Assembly (NCBI GenBank): GCA_945869695.1
Contig: CAMBPV010000007.1
Coordinates: forward strand, 1-60,143
Origin: Prosthecobacter debontii
GTDB lineage: Bacteria; Verrucomicrobiota; Verrucomicrobiia; Verrucomicrobiales; Verrucomicrobiaceae
Direction of reading: 5' to 3'
Length of the DNA: 60,143 bases
Under the pieces are notes generated by a model. The model had not been told where the DNA came from and did no database searches. It saw nothing but the letters and a program-made list of their open reading frames with translations. The position numbers were made by a program, and so were the translations under genes. The first letter of the stretch is position 1; each line of letters starts with the position of its first letter. This document shows, piece by piece, positions 43,897 to 52,798 of this stretch.

Positions 43897-44811
43897 TCAG
43901 CCGAAGAATGGTCGCAGAACGTTCCGCGCAACCTTGAGAGCCTTCATCCGCCCTTCGAGTTCCTGGCCGAAAGTATCATCCTCCACCTCAATGCAAAACG
44001 CACCGTCGTAACCCACTCGCATCACCTCGCCCATGAAGCCTGCCCAATCGATCTCGCCATAGCCCGGAATGCGAGGTTGGTGCCAGCGAAGGGGGTAGTC
44101 AAAGCGCCCCACCTCTTTGAGCGCAGCCTGATTGAGCTTCACGTCTTTTGCATGAAGATGAAAAAGCTTGTCTTTGAATTCCGCCAGTGGGCTGAGGGGA
44201 TCCATGCCTTGGAGAACAAAATGGGAGGGATCATAATTGAGCCCAAAACTCGGTGAATCGATGTCATGAAAAGCACGTCGCCAAATGGCCGGAGTGGTCA
44301 TGAGGTTCTTGCCACCGGGCCACTCATCTCGGGTGAAAAGCATGGGGCAGTTTTCGATGCCGATCTTCACGCCGTGATCCTCTGCATATTGAATCAGAGG
44401 CCGCCAGGTCTTGAGGAAGCGAGGCCAGTTGTCGTCCACACTCTTGGTCCAGTCCCGGCCGATAAACCCAGTCACCAGATCCAGACCCAACAACGGCGCG
44501 GCTTTGATCACCTTTTTTAAATGGGCCACGGCTGCATTGGCCACTGCGGGATTCGGATCCAGTGCATTCGGGTAGTAACCGAGAGCGCTGATCGTCACGC
44601 CGTGATCTTCACACTCACGGAGAATTTCTTCGGCGTGTGTCTTCGTGAGCCCAATCACGTCGATGTGGGTGACGCCCGCATATTTTCTTTCCGCTTTCCC
44701 GGTGGGCCAACACATGATCTCAACACAAGAGAAGCCCTCGTGAGACGCAAAGTTTAGCACATCCGTGAAGGACAAATCAGGCAGAATGGCAGAGACGAAT
44801 CCGAGTTTCAT
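43897..44811 (-). CDS. Sugar phosphate isomerase/epimerase (xylose-isomerase-like TIM barrel)
   Basis: The 304-residue cytosolic TIM-barrel protein of the AP-endonuclease-2/sugar-epimerase superfamily starts MKLGFVSAILPDLSFTDVLN. It carries the metal-site segments GFSCVEIMCWP, KIGIENCPMLF (metal Glu), FGLNYDPSHFVLQGMDPL, KLFHLHAKDVKLN (His-x-His) and FCIEVEDDTF. These fit a divalent-metal isomerase or epimerase for sugars or inositols. It lies 15 bases downstream of a Gfo/Idh/MocA gene, a pairing typical of oxidised-sugar catabolism; the exact sugar cannot be read from sequence. Confidence 0.9.
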   Translation of the reverse strand: MKLGFVSAILPDLSFTDVLNFASHEGFSCVEIMCWPTGKAERKYAGVTHIDVIGLTKTHAEEILRECEDHGVTISALGYYPNALDPNPAVANAAVAHLKKVIKAAPLLGLDLVTGFIGRDWTKSVDDNWPRFLKTWRPLIQYAEDHGVKIGIENCPMLFTRDEWPGGKNLMTTPAIWRRAFHDIDSPSFGLNYDPSHFVLQGMDPLSPLAEFKDKLFHLHAKDVKLNQAALKEVGRFDYPLRWHQPRIPGYGEIDWAGFMGEVMRVGYDGAFCIEVEDDTFGQELEGRMKALKVARNVLRPFFG

Positions 44812-44826
44812 AGTGAGGCAGGGAAA

Positions 44827-46005
44827 TTAGATGGAGACCCATTTGCGAGTCGTGCTGCTCTTGAGGATGGCCTCGCAAAGCTCCACCTCATGGTGCCCGT
44901 CTTCCGCAGTGGCGAAAAGCAGGGGTGTTTTTTTGCCGCTCGCAATATGCTCATAGACGGCGCGGCTGTGCATCTTGTGACTGTCCGGAAATCCTTCGGG
45001 ATGCCCGCCGGGATTGTCGGTGAAGTTGGCGATGTCGTCCGAGAAACCAGCCGTGTTCCGCTGGAGGATTTGATTGGGCTGATCCCGCCTGCCGACGATG
45101 ATTTCATTCGGTTGTTGGAAGTCCCACTGCACACTGCCTTCCGTGCCGTAGATGCCCATGTAAAGGCTGCACTTCCAGCCTGCGGCCACCTGGGAGACGG
45201 CGCAGTTGGCGTGCACACCACTGGCATACCCATGGTCCGCAGTGCCATACTTGAGAAGCACGCTCGCGAAGTCTTCCGTGTCGACCTCGAATGGCACCAT
45301 CTTTGCAGGGTCCACTTTCGCAAAGGTTTGGACTTCACCTTTGGGACGTTTGCGCGTCTTGTGAAATGTCTCCAGCGCCGCAAAAACACTCTCCGCTCGG
45401 GTCCCGAGCACGAAGCTCACGGCATCGATCCAATGCGTTCCGATATCGCCCACCGCACGCAGCTTTCCCCCCTCGCTCGCGAGAAGACGCCAGTTGTAGT
45501 CGGTGTCCTTCATCAGCCAGTCCTGAAAAAAGTGACCCTGCACATGCATGATTTTTCCCAACTCGCCACGCTGCACCAGGGCTCTCATTTGAAGGACAGC
45601 GGGGAAAAAGCGGCACATGTAATTCACGGCAAAAACACGATCCGACTTCGCGGCGGCCTTCACCAGTTTGGCTGTCTCTCTCGTGTTCATGCCCAGAGGC
45701 TTTTCACAAACCACGTGCTTGCCCGCTTTCAGGGCAGCGAGCGACTGCGCCACGTGCACCCGATTAGGTGATGTGATGTGAACGACATCAATGTTCGGAC
45801 TCCCGAACATCGCTTCGTAATCGTAGTCGCCGTAAACCTCTGGAATACCCCACTGATCAGCCGTCGCCTTAGCTCTCTTGGTCGAGCCGCAAATGGCGGT
45901 GACCTGAACGCCTAATCGTTTGAGTGCCTCGATATGGACAGGCCCAATGAATCCGGTGCCGATGACACCTGCACGGAGATGATGAAGAGGCATCATGACG
46001 ATCAA
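44827..46005 (-). CDS. Gfo/Idh/MocA family oxidoreductase
   Basis: The 392-residue NAD(P)-dependent sugar or inositol dehydrogenase-type protein is cytosolic. A Rossmann motif opens the chain (AGVIGTGFIGPVHIEALKRL). The conserved lysine motif is HVVCEKPLGMNTRETAKL. A C-terminal beta sheet with VGDIGTHWIDAVSFV supplies the catalytic His region. Several methionines cluster at the start (MIVMMPLHHL); any of 46005, 45996 or 45993 could be used. It is in an operon with the epimerase (15 bases downstream) and the serine hydrolase (18 bases upstream), suggesting a catabolic route for a modified sugar. Confidence 0.92.
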   Translation of the reverse strand: MIVMMPLHHLRAGVIGTGFIGPVHIEALKRLGVQVTAICGSTKRAKATADQWGIPEVYGDYDYEAMFGSPNIDVVHITSPNRVHVAQSLAALKAGKHVVCEKPLGMNTRETAKLVKAAAKSDRVFAVNYMCRFFPAVLQMRALVQRGELGKIMHVQGHFFQDWLMKDTDYNWRLLASEGGKLRAVGDIGTHWIDAVSFVLGTRAESVFAALETFHKTRKRPKGEVQTFAKVDPAKMVPFEVDTEDFASVLLKYGTADHGYASGVHANCAVSQVAAGWKCSLYMGIYGTEGSVQWDFQQPNEIIVGRRDQPNQILQRNTAGFSDDIANFTDNPGGHPEGFPDSHKMHSRAVYEHIASGKKTPLLFATAEDGHHEVELCEAILKSSTTRKWVSI

Positions 46006-46023
46006 TGGAAAGGCGGAAGCTGC

Positions 46024-47196
46024 TTATTGGGGGGCCTTTTTTTGGGGAGTGGGAGCTTTCACCTTCACACCCGCTGACTGCATCACAAGGCGCTGAAAAA
46101 CATCCTTTGGAAGGTTGCTCTCGGGCACTAACACATTCTGGACCAGAAACACCGTGGCAATGCCGCTTTTGGGATCGATCCATCCATTCGTGGCAAAGGC
46201 ACCTCCGTGGCCAAAGCTACCCACTGGCATGCTCGCGCACACACGTTGATTCTCGAGGTTGCACTGCCATCCGCACGCGTAGTTCAGCTGCTTCCCACCA
46301 GCGGTCACTGGCTTGATCATGTCCTGCACGGCAGCGGCGCTCAGAATCGTTTTGCCATCCAGTTCGCCGTTGTTTGCGATCATCGCATAAAATCGGCCCA
46401 TGTCCTCAGCCGTGGAGAAAAGCCCTCCTGCAGGCTCGGGCATGTGTGTGACACTGACGTCACTGGTGACAAAGGGATTGTAACCCGGCACCAGTTCGTG
46501 AGTCTCTTCATCCATTTTGTAGGTCCGGGCGATGCGTGCGCGCTGAGATTCGTTGGGATGAAAAGTCGTATCCTTCAAACCGAGAGGGCCAAACAATCGT
46601 GTTTGCATAAAGTCTTCATACTTCATGCCGCTGACGAGTTCGATAATACGTCCTGCTATCGTGGGTCCGAAGCCATATTCGTAGGCGCTGCCGGGTTGAA
46701 AGGACAGGGGTGTCTTGATCAAGGTGGCCACGTAAGACTTAAGCGAGATCGCCCCATCTGTCGGCTTGCGCGAGGGAAACGCGATGCCTGCCGTATGCGA
46801 GAGGAGCATTCTTAGAGTAATCGCTTTTTCTGGCTTTGCTCCCCCCTCGACGATGACTTTCTCCAGTTCGGGTAGCCACTTTGAAGCCGGTTCATCGAGC
46901 GAAAGCTTTCCCTCATCCACCAGCAACATCACCGCCGTCGCGTTCACGGATTTGGTCATTGAGGCAATCCAGAAAAGCGCATCCTTCTCCATGGCTCGGC
47001 CCTTGCTCACGTCCGCCATCCCTGCCGTTTCGTGATGCACGATCTTTCCCTTCTCCATCACGAGAGTCACCACACCAGCCGCCTGTTTCGCCTTCACCGC
47101 AGCCTCCATCGCAGTCTGGATGGCGGCAAGTTGAGTTGCATCGAGAGCCAGAAGGGGAGTGACGAGAAGACTAAGAAGCGCAAAAGCAATTTTCAT
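46024..47196 (-). CDS. Secreted serine hydrolase (class-C beta-lactamase/esterase family)
   Basis: The 390-residue exported protein is counted from the start at 47196 (signal MKIAFALLSLLVTPLLALDA); two earlier ATGs add four residues. The nucleophile motif SMTK gives Ser79/Lys82, and the second motif is Tyr172-Glu-Tyr174 (GSAYEYGFGPT), a known variant of Y-x-N. GHGGAFATNGW is the third region. The family contains esterases and DD-peptidase-like enzymes more often than antibiotic-resistance enzymes, so resistance should not be assumed. It is first in the sugar operon with the Gfo/Idh and epimerase genes. Confidence 0.88.
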   Translation of the reverse strand: MKIAFALLSLLVTPLLALDATQLAAIQTAMEAAVKAKQAAGVVTLVMEKGKIVHHETAGMADVSKGRAMEKDALFWIASMTKSVNATAVMLLVDEGKLSLDEPASKWLPELEKVIVEGGAKPEKAITLRMLLSHTAGIAFPSRKPTDGAISLKSYVATLIKTPLSFQPGSAYEYGFGPTIAGRIIELVSGMKYEDFMQTRLFGPLGLKDTTFHPNESQRARIARTYKMDEETHELVPGYNPFVTSDVSVTHMPEPAGGLFSTAEDMGRFYAMIANNGELDGKTILSAAAVQDMIKPVTAGGKQLNYACGWQCNLENQRVCASMPVGSFGHGGAFATNGWIDPKSGIATVFLVQNVLVPESNLPKDVFQRLVMQSAGVKVKAPTPQKKAPQ

Positions 47197-47245
47197 GTTC
47201 ATCCTCAACGTCGAAAATCGCAGCAGTCATGCAGCCAAAGATAAC

Positions 47246-47260
47246 CCCTGCAAAGCAGGG
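47246..47260. terminator. Short perfect hairpin after the lactate permease gene
   Basis: CCCTGC (47246-47251) and GCAGGG (47255-47260) pair around AAA, six bases past the LctP stop on the minus strand. There is no T-run in the minus direction, so it is at best a weak terminator or RNA-stabilising stem. Confidence 0.4.
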
Positions 47261-47265
47261 AAAAA

Positions 47266-48867
47266 TCAAGGCACCATCTGCGTGAAGGGCCAGACGTAGG
47301 CTTGGAGAAAGACGAGGAGGCCCACGAGGGCAGCGAGGATGAGGCTATGCCAGAAGACGTAGCGGAGGATGCTGCTCTCGTGCCCATACCAACCGGTGGC
47401 GGTGCTGGCGACGACGATGCTCTGAGCGTCGATCATTTTTCCCATCACGCCGCCAGTGGTGTTGGCGCAGGCCATGAGCGTGGGGCTTACGCCGACTTGA
47501 TGGGCGGTGATGGTTTGAAGACTGCCAAAGAGCACATTGGATGAGGTGTCAGAGCCGGTGAGCGCGACGCCGAGCCAGCCGAGCAAGGTGCCAAAGAAGG
47601 GATACATCCAGCCCGTTTTAGCGAGGGCAAGACCCATGGTGGCATCGGCTCCGCTGAATTTCGTCACAAAGCCAAGGGCGAGCATGGCAGAGATCGTCAT
47701 GAGCGAAAAACGGAGCCGCCAGAGGCACTCGAGGTAAAGTCGGGCCATGCGAACGGGAGATGTGCGCATAACCATGCCAGTGAGGATGCAGGCGACGAGG
47801 ATTCCGGTGCCGGTCGCAGAAACGAGGTTGAGTTTAAATTCGGCCTTCTCCGTCGGCGTACCCTGCGGTGCCACGGGCGGCACGCGTTGCACCACTTGAT
47901 GAAGATCGGGGACGGCAAGCGTGCGATTGAAAAACGAGTCGAGGCCTTTTTTCACCGAAGGCAGGCTCCAGGTGAAAACCACGACACTGAGAATGATCCA
48001 CGGTGACCAGCAAAGGTAGCGTGCGGGATGATCCTCTGGAGGTGCCTGAGTTTTGGGACCACCACGCAACCGCAATAAGATGATGACGGCGGTGATGGAG
48101 CAAATCGACGAAAGGATGTCGACCAACCAAGGGCCGTGAAAATTTGCGATCAAACACTGCGGAATGGCAAAGGAAAGTCCGGCAGTGAGCGCAACGGGCC
48201 ACGCCGCACGAATGCCCGCACCTCCAGCCAATGCGCCAACAACCCAGAACGGAATGATGAGAGCAAAGATGGGTAATTGCCTTCCGGTCATTTTCGAGAG
48301 CTCCAGGATGTCGATGCCAGTCACGGCATTCAAAGCAATGAGAGGCGTGCCCATGGAACCGAAGGCAACGGGAGCAGTGTTGGCGATGAGGGCCAGCCCA
48401 CAGGCCTGAAGCGGCTTGAACTGGAGCTGCATCAAGAGAGCAGCAGTGACGGCCACGGGCGAGCCAAATCCCGCTGTGCCCTCGAAGAAAGCGCCGAAAC
48501 AGAAGGCGATGAGGATGACTTGTGAGGGCTGGTCGGGTGCGAGACGGACGAGCTGATTCTTCAGCACCTCGAACCAACCTTTATCGACGGTCAGCTTGTA
48601 GAGAAAGATGATGTTCAGCACCATCCAGCCGATCGGCAAAAGTCCGTAACAGGCACCGTTTACCGCCGCCATCGCTGCAGCCGAGGCGGGCATGTCGTAG
48701 CCCCAGATGGCGACTCCGAGTGCGAGCAGGAGAGCGGCGATGGCTGCCTTGTGAATGGGCATCTTTCCCCAAGCAATCAGCCCCAAAAGGGCTACCACCG
48801 GTGTGGCTGCCAGCAGGGTGGAAAGAGGCGCGTTATGCAGCGGGTCGTAGTTTTGCAACCAGGTCAT
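47266..48867 (-). CDS. lctP: L-lactate permease (LctP family)
   Basis: This inner-membrane lactate/glycolate:proton symporter of the LctP family has 533 residues from the ATG at 48865-48867 (MTWLQNYDPLHNAPLSTLLA). The frame is open 43 codons further upstream, but that part overlaps the glpD coding end and is not family-like. Multiple hydrophobic helices are visible. Family segments include FFEGTAGFGSPVAVTAALLM, PVAFGSMGTPLIALNAVTG, GVALTGSDTSSNVLFGSLQT and NTTGGVMGKMIDAQSIVVAS. It is 25 bases below glpD on the same strand, so lactate uptake and glycerol-3-phosphate oxidation may be expressed together. Confidence 0.93.
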   Translation of the reverse strand: MTWLQNYDPLHNAPLSTLLAATPVVALLGLIAWGKMPIHKAAIAALLLALGVAIWGYDMPASAAAMAAVNGACYGLLPIGWMVLNIIFLYKLTVDKGWFEVLKNQLVRLAPDQPSQVILIAFCFGAFFEGTAGFGSPVAVTAALLMQLQFKPLQACGLALIANTAPVAFGSMGTPLIALNAVTGIDILELSKMTGRQLPIFALIIPFWVVGALAGGAGIRAAWPVALTAGLSFAIPQCLIANFHGPWLVDILSSICSITAVIILLRLRGGPKTQAPPEDHPARYLCWSPWIILSVVVFTWSLPSVKKGLDSFFNRTLAVPDLHQVVQRVPPVAPQGTPTEKAEFKLNLVSATGTGILVACILTGMVMRTSPVRMARLYLECLWRLRFSLMTISAMLALGFVTKFSGADATMGLALAKTGWMYPFFGTLLGWLGVALTGSDTSSNVLFGSLQTITAHQVGVSPTLMACANTTGGVMGKMIDAQSIVVASTATGWYGHESSILRYVFWHSLILAALVGLLVFLQAYVWPFTQMVP

Positions 48868-48892
48868 GAGTATCGATTCAATGCGGGTGCAC

Positions 48893-50473
48893 TTATTTTG
48901 TCGAGACGTCTGAATCGCCCAGCAAGTAGCCATTGGCGAGGTCGGAGTAGGACTTGATTTGGCTCTCGATCCAGTTTTGATCACGCCCGAGTTCATTTGC
49001 CATCAGGACTGCGACAACTCTCACTGCCTCGATGCTGGTGCGTGCGTCCAACAAGAGAGCACGAGTGCGACGAGAGAGGACATCTTCAACGGTGCGAGCC
49101 ATTTCGTGGCGGACATGCCACACGACTTCGGCTTTCTGGAATTCGAGTTTGGGGTGCAGGCGTTCTCCGAGCGAGAGGTCGGTGGTGATCAAGTCGCGGA
49201 TGCCTGTTGCATCGGAACCGTAGATTCGGAGGTGCTCGGGGCCGGCGTGATCGGAAGTACTGCCGTGGATGGCGAGTCCCTGCGTGATGCATCGACGATG
49301 ATCCAGTGCGCCGATGAGCTCGGCGTGATCGATGACGTCCTCAGCCATCTTGCGATAGGTCGTCCACTTGCCGCCGGTGAGGGTGATCAGTCCAGAATCG
49401 GAAACAACAATGAGGTGATCGCGCGAGAGAGCTGCGGTATTGCCGACAGCCTGTTGTTTAACGAGAGGGCGGAGTCCTGCAAAGACACTGAGGACATCGG
49501 AGCGGAGGGGATCACGAGCCAGGTAGCGAGTCACTTCTTCGAAAATAAAGTCGATTTCCTCCGGTAAAGCGCGGGGCTCCAGTGAAGCCTCGGGGACGGG
49601 AGTGTCGGTGGTGCCAACGACGAGCCGTCCATGCCAGGGGACAGCAAAGAGCACCCGACCATCATCCGTTTTTGGGATCATGATGGCAGCATTACCGGGC
49701 AGAAAATCGCGCGGTAAAACGATGTGCACACCCTGACTCGGACTGAGCATGGAAATGGCTCGGGCGTCGTCTTTTTGTCGGAGCGTATCAGCGAAGACAC
49801 CGGTGGCATTGATCACACAGCGAGCGCGGATCTCGATCTCGGTTCCGTTTTCAAGATCCGTGGCCAGAACACCAGCGATGTGACCTCTCACTTTGATGAG
49901 GCCTTCACAACGGACGTAGTTTGCGACGATGGCACCGTGCTCCGAGGCGGTCTGCGCGAGGTTGATGGCAAGCCGGGAATCGTCGAACTGGCCATCGTGA
50001 TAGATGACGCCACCGGTCAGGTCGTTTGTTTCAATGTTCGGTAGCTCTGCGATCACCTCCTCACGCGAGAGAAAGCGCGAGGGCTCGAGTCCGAGGCGAC
50101 CTGCCAGTCCGTCATACACTTTGAGCCCGATGCCGTAAAAGGGGCCCTCCCACCAGTGGTAATTTGGGATGATGAAGGGCTGACTTCGCGCAAGGTGTGG
50201 GGCGTTTTTGCAAAGCAGTCCGCGCTCACGGAGCGCCTCCAAGACGAGAGAAACATTGCCTTGTTTCAGGTAACGCACGCCGCCGTGAACCAGCTTGGTG
50301 CTGCGGCTGGAGGTGCCTTTGGCAAAGTCACTCTGCTCGATCAAACACACCGAGTGTCCACGTGAGGCGGCGTCCACAGCGGCACCGAGGCCCGACGCTC
50401 CGCCCCCTACGATGACGATGTCAAAGGGCTCCTTTTGCGAGCTGAGGATGGAGAGGCTGGTGGTTCTGTCCAT
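48893..50473 (-). CDS. glpD: Aerobic glycerol-3-phosphate dehydrogenase
   Basis: This FAD-dependent membrane-associated enzyme oxidises glycerol-3-phosphate to dihydroxyacetone phosphate and feeds electrons to quinone. The FAD-binding start is DIVIVGGGASGLGAAVDAAS. GTSSRSTKLVHGGVRYLKQG and FALAVPWHGR-type strands (VLFAVPWHGRLVVGTTDTPV) are diagnostic, followed by a C-terminal alpha domain (ISALTGGKWTTYRKMAED region). From the ATG at 50471-50473 (MDRTTSLS) the protein has about 526 residues; an ATG at 50486-50488 adds five. It starts within about 20 bases of the LRR-lipoprotein stop and precedes lctP. Confidence 0.93.
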   Translation of the reverse strand: MDRTTSLSILSSQKEPFDIVIVGGGASGLGAAVDAASRGHSVCLIEQSDFAKGTSSRSTKLVHGGVRYLKQGNVSLVLEALRERGLLCKNAPHLARSQPFIIPNYHWWEGPFYGIGLKVYDGLAGRLGLEPSRFLSREEVIAELPNIETNDLTGGVIYHDGQFDDSRLAINLAQTASEHGAIVANYVRCEGLIKVRGHIAGVLATDLENGTEIEIRARCVINATGVFADTLRQKDDARAISMLSPSQGVHIVLPRDFLPGNAAIMIPKTDDGRVLFAVPWHGRLVVGTTDTPVPEASLEPRALPEEIDFIFEEVTRYLARDPLRSDVLSVFAGLRPLVKQQAVGNTAALSRDHLIVVSDSGLITLTGGKWTTYRKMAEDVIDHAELIGALDHRRCITQGLAIHGSTSDHAGPEHLRIYGSDATGIRDLITTDLSLGERLHPKLEFQKAEVVWHVRHEMARTVEDVLSRRTRALLLDARTSIEAVRVVAVLMANELGRDQNWIESQIKSYSDLANGYLLGDSDVSTK

Positions 50474-50489
50474 CGGATGAGATCGCATG

Positions 50490-51434
50490 TTACTTGACGG
50501 GTGGAGTGGGTGCATCGTAAGCACCCCAAAAAACGGCAGGAGGGCCGAGGTCCTTGGCTCCGTCTTCGAACTTGGTGCCGATCTCTTGCAAAGGCAGAGT
50601 TCGAGCGACGTCCATTCCTGCTTTGATGTTTCCAGGTGTGAAGACGAGTCGCGTTAGGCTCATTCCTTTGAGGGGGGAAAGATCTTCCACCGGTGTCTCT
50701 GCAATGTGCAGACGCTGGAGCGCGGTGCCGCTCAGGGGCGAGAGGTCTTTCACTCGGGTGCGGTGAAGGGTGAGGCTTACGAGAGGCACGGTTTTTAAGG
50801 CCGTGATGCTCTCGATAGGTGTGTCGGTGAGCCACAGCATTTTGATGGGAGACTTGCCCAATGGGGTGAGATCGGCGGCGAGAATTTTCACCGCGTTGAG
50901 CTCTTCCAGCGGCATGCCTTCCAGCGGGCCTAGATCCATGATCGGAGAGCCGCTGAGGTAGAGTTTCTGCAGTGGCATCCCTTTCAAGGCGGAGATGTCT
51001 TTGACCTGGGTGTTCTCCAAGTAGAGCTCAATCAATTTGAGGCCTTTCAATGGACGGAGATCAGAGACCGGTGTGTCACCGAGGTCGAGTGCGAGCAGCG
51101 TCTTCATCTTATCGACAAAGGCTAGATTCTCGATCTTTGCACCGCGCAGCATGAGCGCCATCGGGACTCCATTATCGAGCTGGGCCTGACCATTTCCCTC
51201 ATAGCCGGGGTTGTGAAATTTGATCTCGGCGTTCAGGAGTGCCTCTGTCCAATAAATGGGCTTTGGAGTCGCCGGAACCGAGGGCGAGGGTGCGGGAGTG
51301 ACTGTGCTAACGGGTTTTGCGGCTTCCAGGGCGATGCTGGCTTCGGGTGAAGCCTCGGGTGTTTTTTCACAGGAGGTGGCCATTGCAGCAGTCGCGAGGG
51401 CGAAAAGGGAGAGTAGACGCGAGTGGTCGTTCAT
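50490..51434 (-). CDS. LRR-like lipoprotein upstream of glpD
   Basis: This is a probable lipoprotein of 314 residues from the ATG at 51432-51434. MNDHSRLLSLFALATAAMAT precedes the lipid cysteine Cys22 (ATSCEKT). A Pro/Ala linker follows. Then come about eight leucine-rich units of roughly 22-23 residues (LKGLKLIELYLENTQVKDIS, LKGMPLQKLYLSGSPIMDLG, LSGTALQRLHIAETPVEDLS). A longer frame to 51695 would put the lipobox inside the protein and is rejected. LRR solenoids bind protein or peptide. Its place directly before glpD is unexplained; it may simply share the transcript. Confidence 0.82.
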   Translation of the reverse strand: MNDHSRLLSLFALATAAMATSCEKTPEASPEASIALEAAKPVSTVTPAPSPSVPATPKPIYWTEALLNAEIKFHNPGYEGNGQAQLDNGVPMALMLRGAKIENLAFVDKMKTLLALDLGDTPVSDLRPLKGLKLIELYLENTQVKDISALKGMPLQKLYLSGSPIMDLGPLEGMPLEELNAVKILAADLTPLGKSPIKMLWLTDTPIESITALKTVPLVSLTLHRTRVKDLSPLSGTALQRLHIAETPVEDLSPLKGMSLTRLVFTPGNIKAGMDVARTLPLQEIGTKFEDGAKDLGPPAVFWGAYDAPTPPVK

Positions 51435-51541
51435 GGCGTGGTGAATGATGGATAATGGGCATTGAGGCAAGTGAAAACGTTGATTTGTGGCGATGAATCC
51501 CCTTGCATGCTCGAAGAATGGAACGCCAAGATGTGGCGCTG

Positions 51542-52798
51542 ATGAAATGCTGGCCCCTAGCTCTGTTATGTTTTGCCTTCCTGATCGGGCTGGCATCCGG
51601 CGAGGTGGATGCTGGTGGAAACTCAAGAGTGATCGAGGTGACCCGGCTCGATGATGACGTCGATCAACCCCGACCCGGAATGCTGCGATGGGCAATGCTG
51701 CAAGCTGGCCCGCGCGTGGTTCGATTCAAGGTGGGAGGCACGATCTCGCTGCGAGATCAGATTCGTGTGGAGCAGGGGCAATTAACGATCGATGGGAGAG
51801 ATGCGCCGGGCATGGGTGTTTGCATACGCGGAGGTGCTTTAGAGTTTTTGGACGTGGACGACATTACGATTCGGTATGTGCGCATCCGATTGGGTGACAA
51901 GACGACGCGACGTTTGAATCGCCAAGAGGGAAGGACGCGACCCGAGGGATCAGGAGGACTGGATTGCCTGAATTTTGTCAACTGCCGTCGAGTTTGGATC
52001 GATCACGTATCGGCCTCTTGGTCTTGTGATGAAATCGTGAGCGTTGTGCGGTGTCGTGACGTGCTGATCGAATGGTGCCTCTTCGCCGAGCCTCTCGCTG
52101 ACCCTCCTTTGCACCCTTATGGTGACCGTCACGCATTCCTGGTGATCGCGAGTGCGAGCACACTCACGCTGAGAAATTGTCTGCTTGCTCACTATGTGAT
52201 GCGAGGTCCGCAGTTCGAGGCCAATGACATGCGAAGAGATGATCACTACGCTGTGAAGTTGGTGGCTGAGAACAATGTGATGTTTGACTACGAGCGGTCG
52301 GGTGTGCGCTACACCACAGGAACGGAGGATCATCGCGAGGAAGCGGTGGGGAAACGATTCGATTTTCGATTTTCCGGTAACGTCTTTGTTCCCACGAAAC
52401 GGAGTGGTCCGGAAATTGAAGCGGTGACGAAACATGGCGTTTCTCCGCAGCTCAGAGTGGTGTGTGCGGGAAATGGGGTAAGGAGAGGCGCTGCCTTCAC
52501 GCCCGCTCGGGTGACCACCGACAAAGGCAAGCTTTTCGCTGAATCTCCTGAGTCAATCAGACAACAATTCACCATGAAGGCTGAAGCGGATGCAATTGCG
52601 TCCGAATCCCTCTTTCAACGAATCTTGGCCGGTGCGGGGTGCTCTCACCGACGAGACTCGTATGACCGTCTGATGGTCCGAGATGTCATCCGCCAAAAGT
52701 CACGCGAGCCCATCCGATCACCCTTCTGGAGGGGTGGCTGGCCTAATCTAAATCCTGGGGCAGAGCCCCTCGCGAGGTCACTGTTTCGGGCTCGCTAA
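51542..52798 (+). CDS. Secreted pectate-lyase-like protein (right-handed beta-helix)
   Basis: The 418-residue exported protein uses the ATG at 51542, giving signal MKCWPLALLCFAFLIGLASG; ATGs at 51518 and an upstream start at 51503 are alternatives. After RVIEVTRLDDDVDQPRPGML, a beta-helix follows with PL1-type pectate lyase features: RPGMLRWAM, VVRFKVGGTISLRDQI, TIDGRDAPG, DDITIRYVRIRLGD, GLDCLNFVNCRRVWIDHVSA and SWSCDEIVSVV. These match the calcium-binding region of polysaccharide lyases that cleave pectate by beta elimination. The last 21 bases overlap the convergent membrane-protein gene. Confidence 0.86.
   Translation: MKCWPLALLCFAFLIGLASGEVDAGGNSRVIEVTRLDDDVDQPRPGMLRWAMLQAGPRVVRFKVGGTISLRDQIRVEQGQLTIDGRDAPGMGVCIRGGALEFLDVDDITIRYVRIRLGDKTTRRLNRQEGRTRPEGSGGLDCLNFVNCRRVWIDHVSASWSCDEIVSVVRCRDVLIEWCLFAEPLADPPLHPYGDRHAFLVIASASTLTLRNCLLAHYVMRGPQFEANDMRRDDHYAVKLVAENNVMFDYERSGVRYTTGTEDHREEAVGKRFDFRFSGNVFVPTKRSGPEIEAVTKHGVSPQLRVVCAGNGVRRGAAFTPARVTTDKGKLFAESPESIRQQFTMKAEADAIASESLFQRILAGAGCSHRRDSYDRLMVRDVIRQKSREPIRSPFWRGGWPNLNPGAEPLARSLFRAR

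Noticed and set aside
46024..47196. Antibiotic-resistance beta-lactamase
   Set aside because: The motifs fit the broad class-C/esterase family; the operon context is sugar catabolism, so resistance is unsupported.
48868..48996. N-terminal extension of LctP
   Set aside because: It overlaps the end of glpD and does not resemble any permease; the ATG at 48865-48867 begins the recognised family sequence.
51435..51695. 87-residue N-terminal extension of the LRR lipoprotein
   Set aside because: It would bury the lipobox; the ATG at 51432-51434 gives a proper lipoprotein signal.
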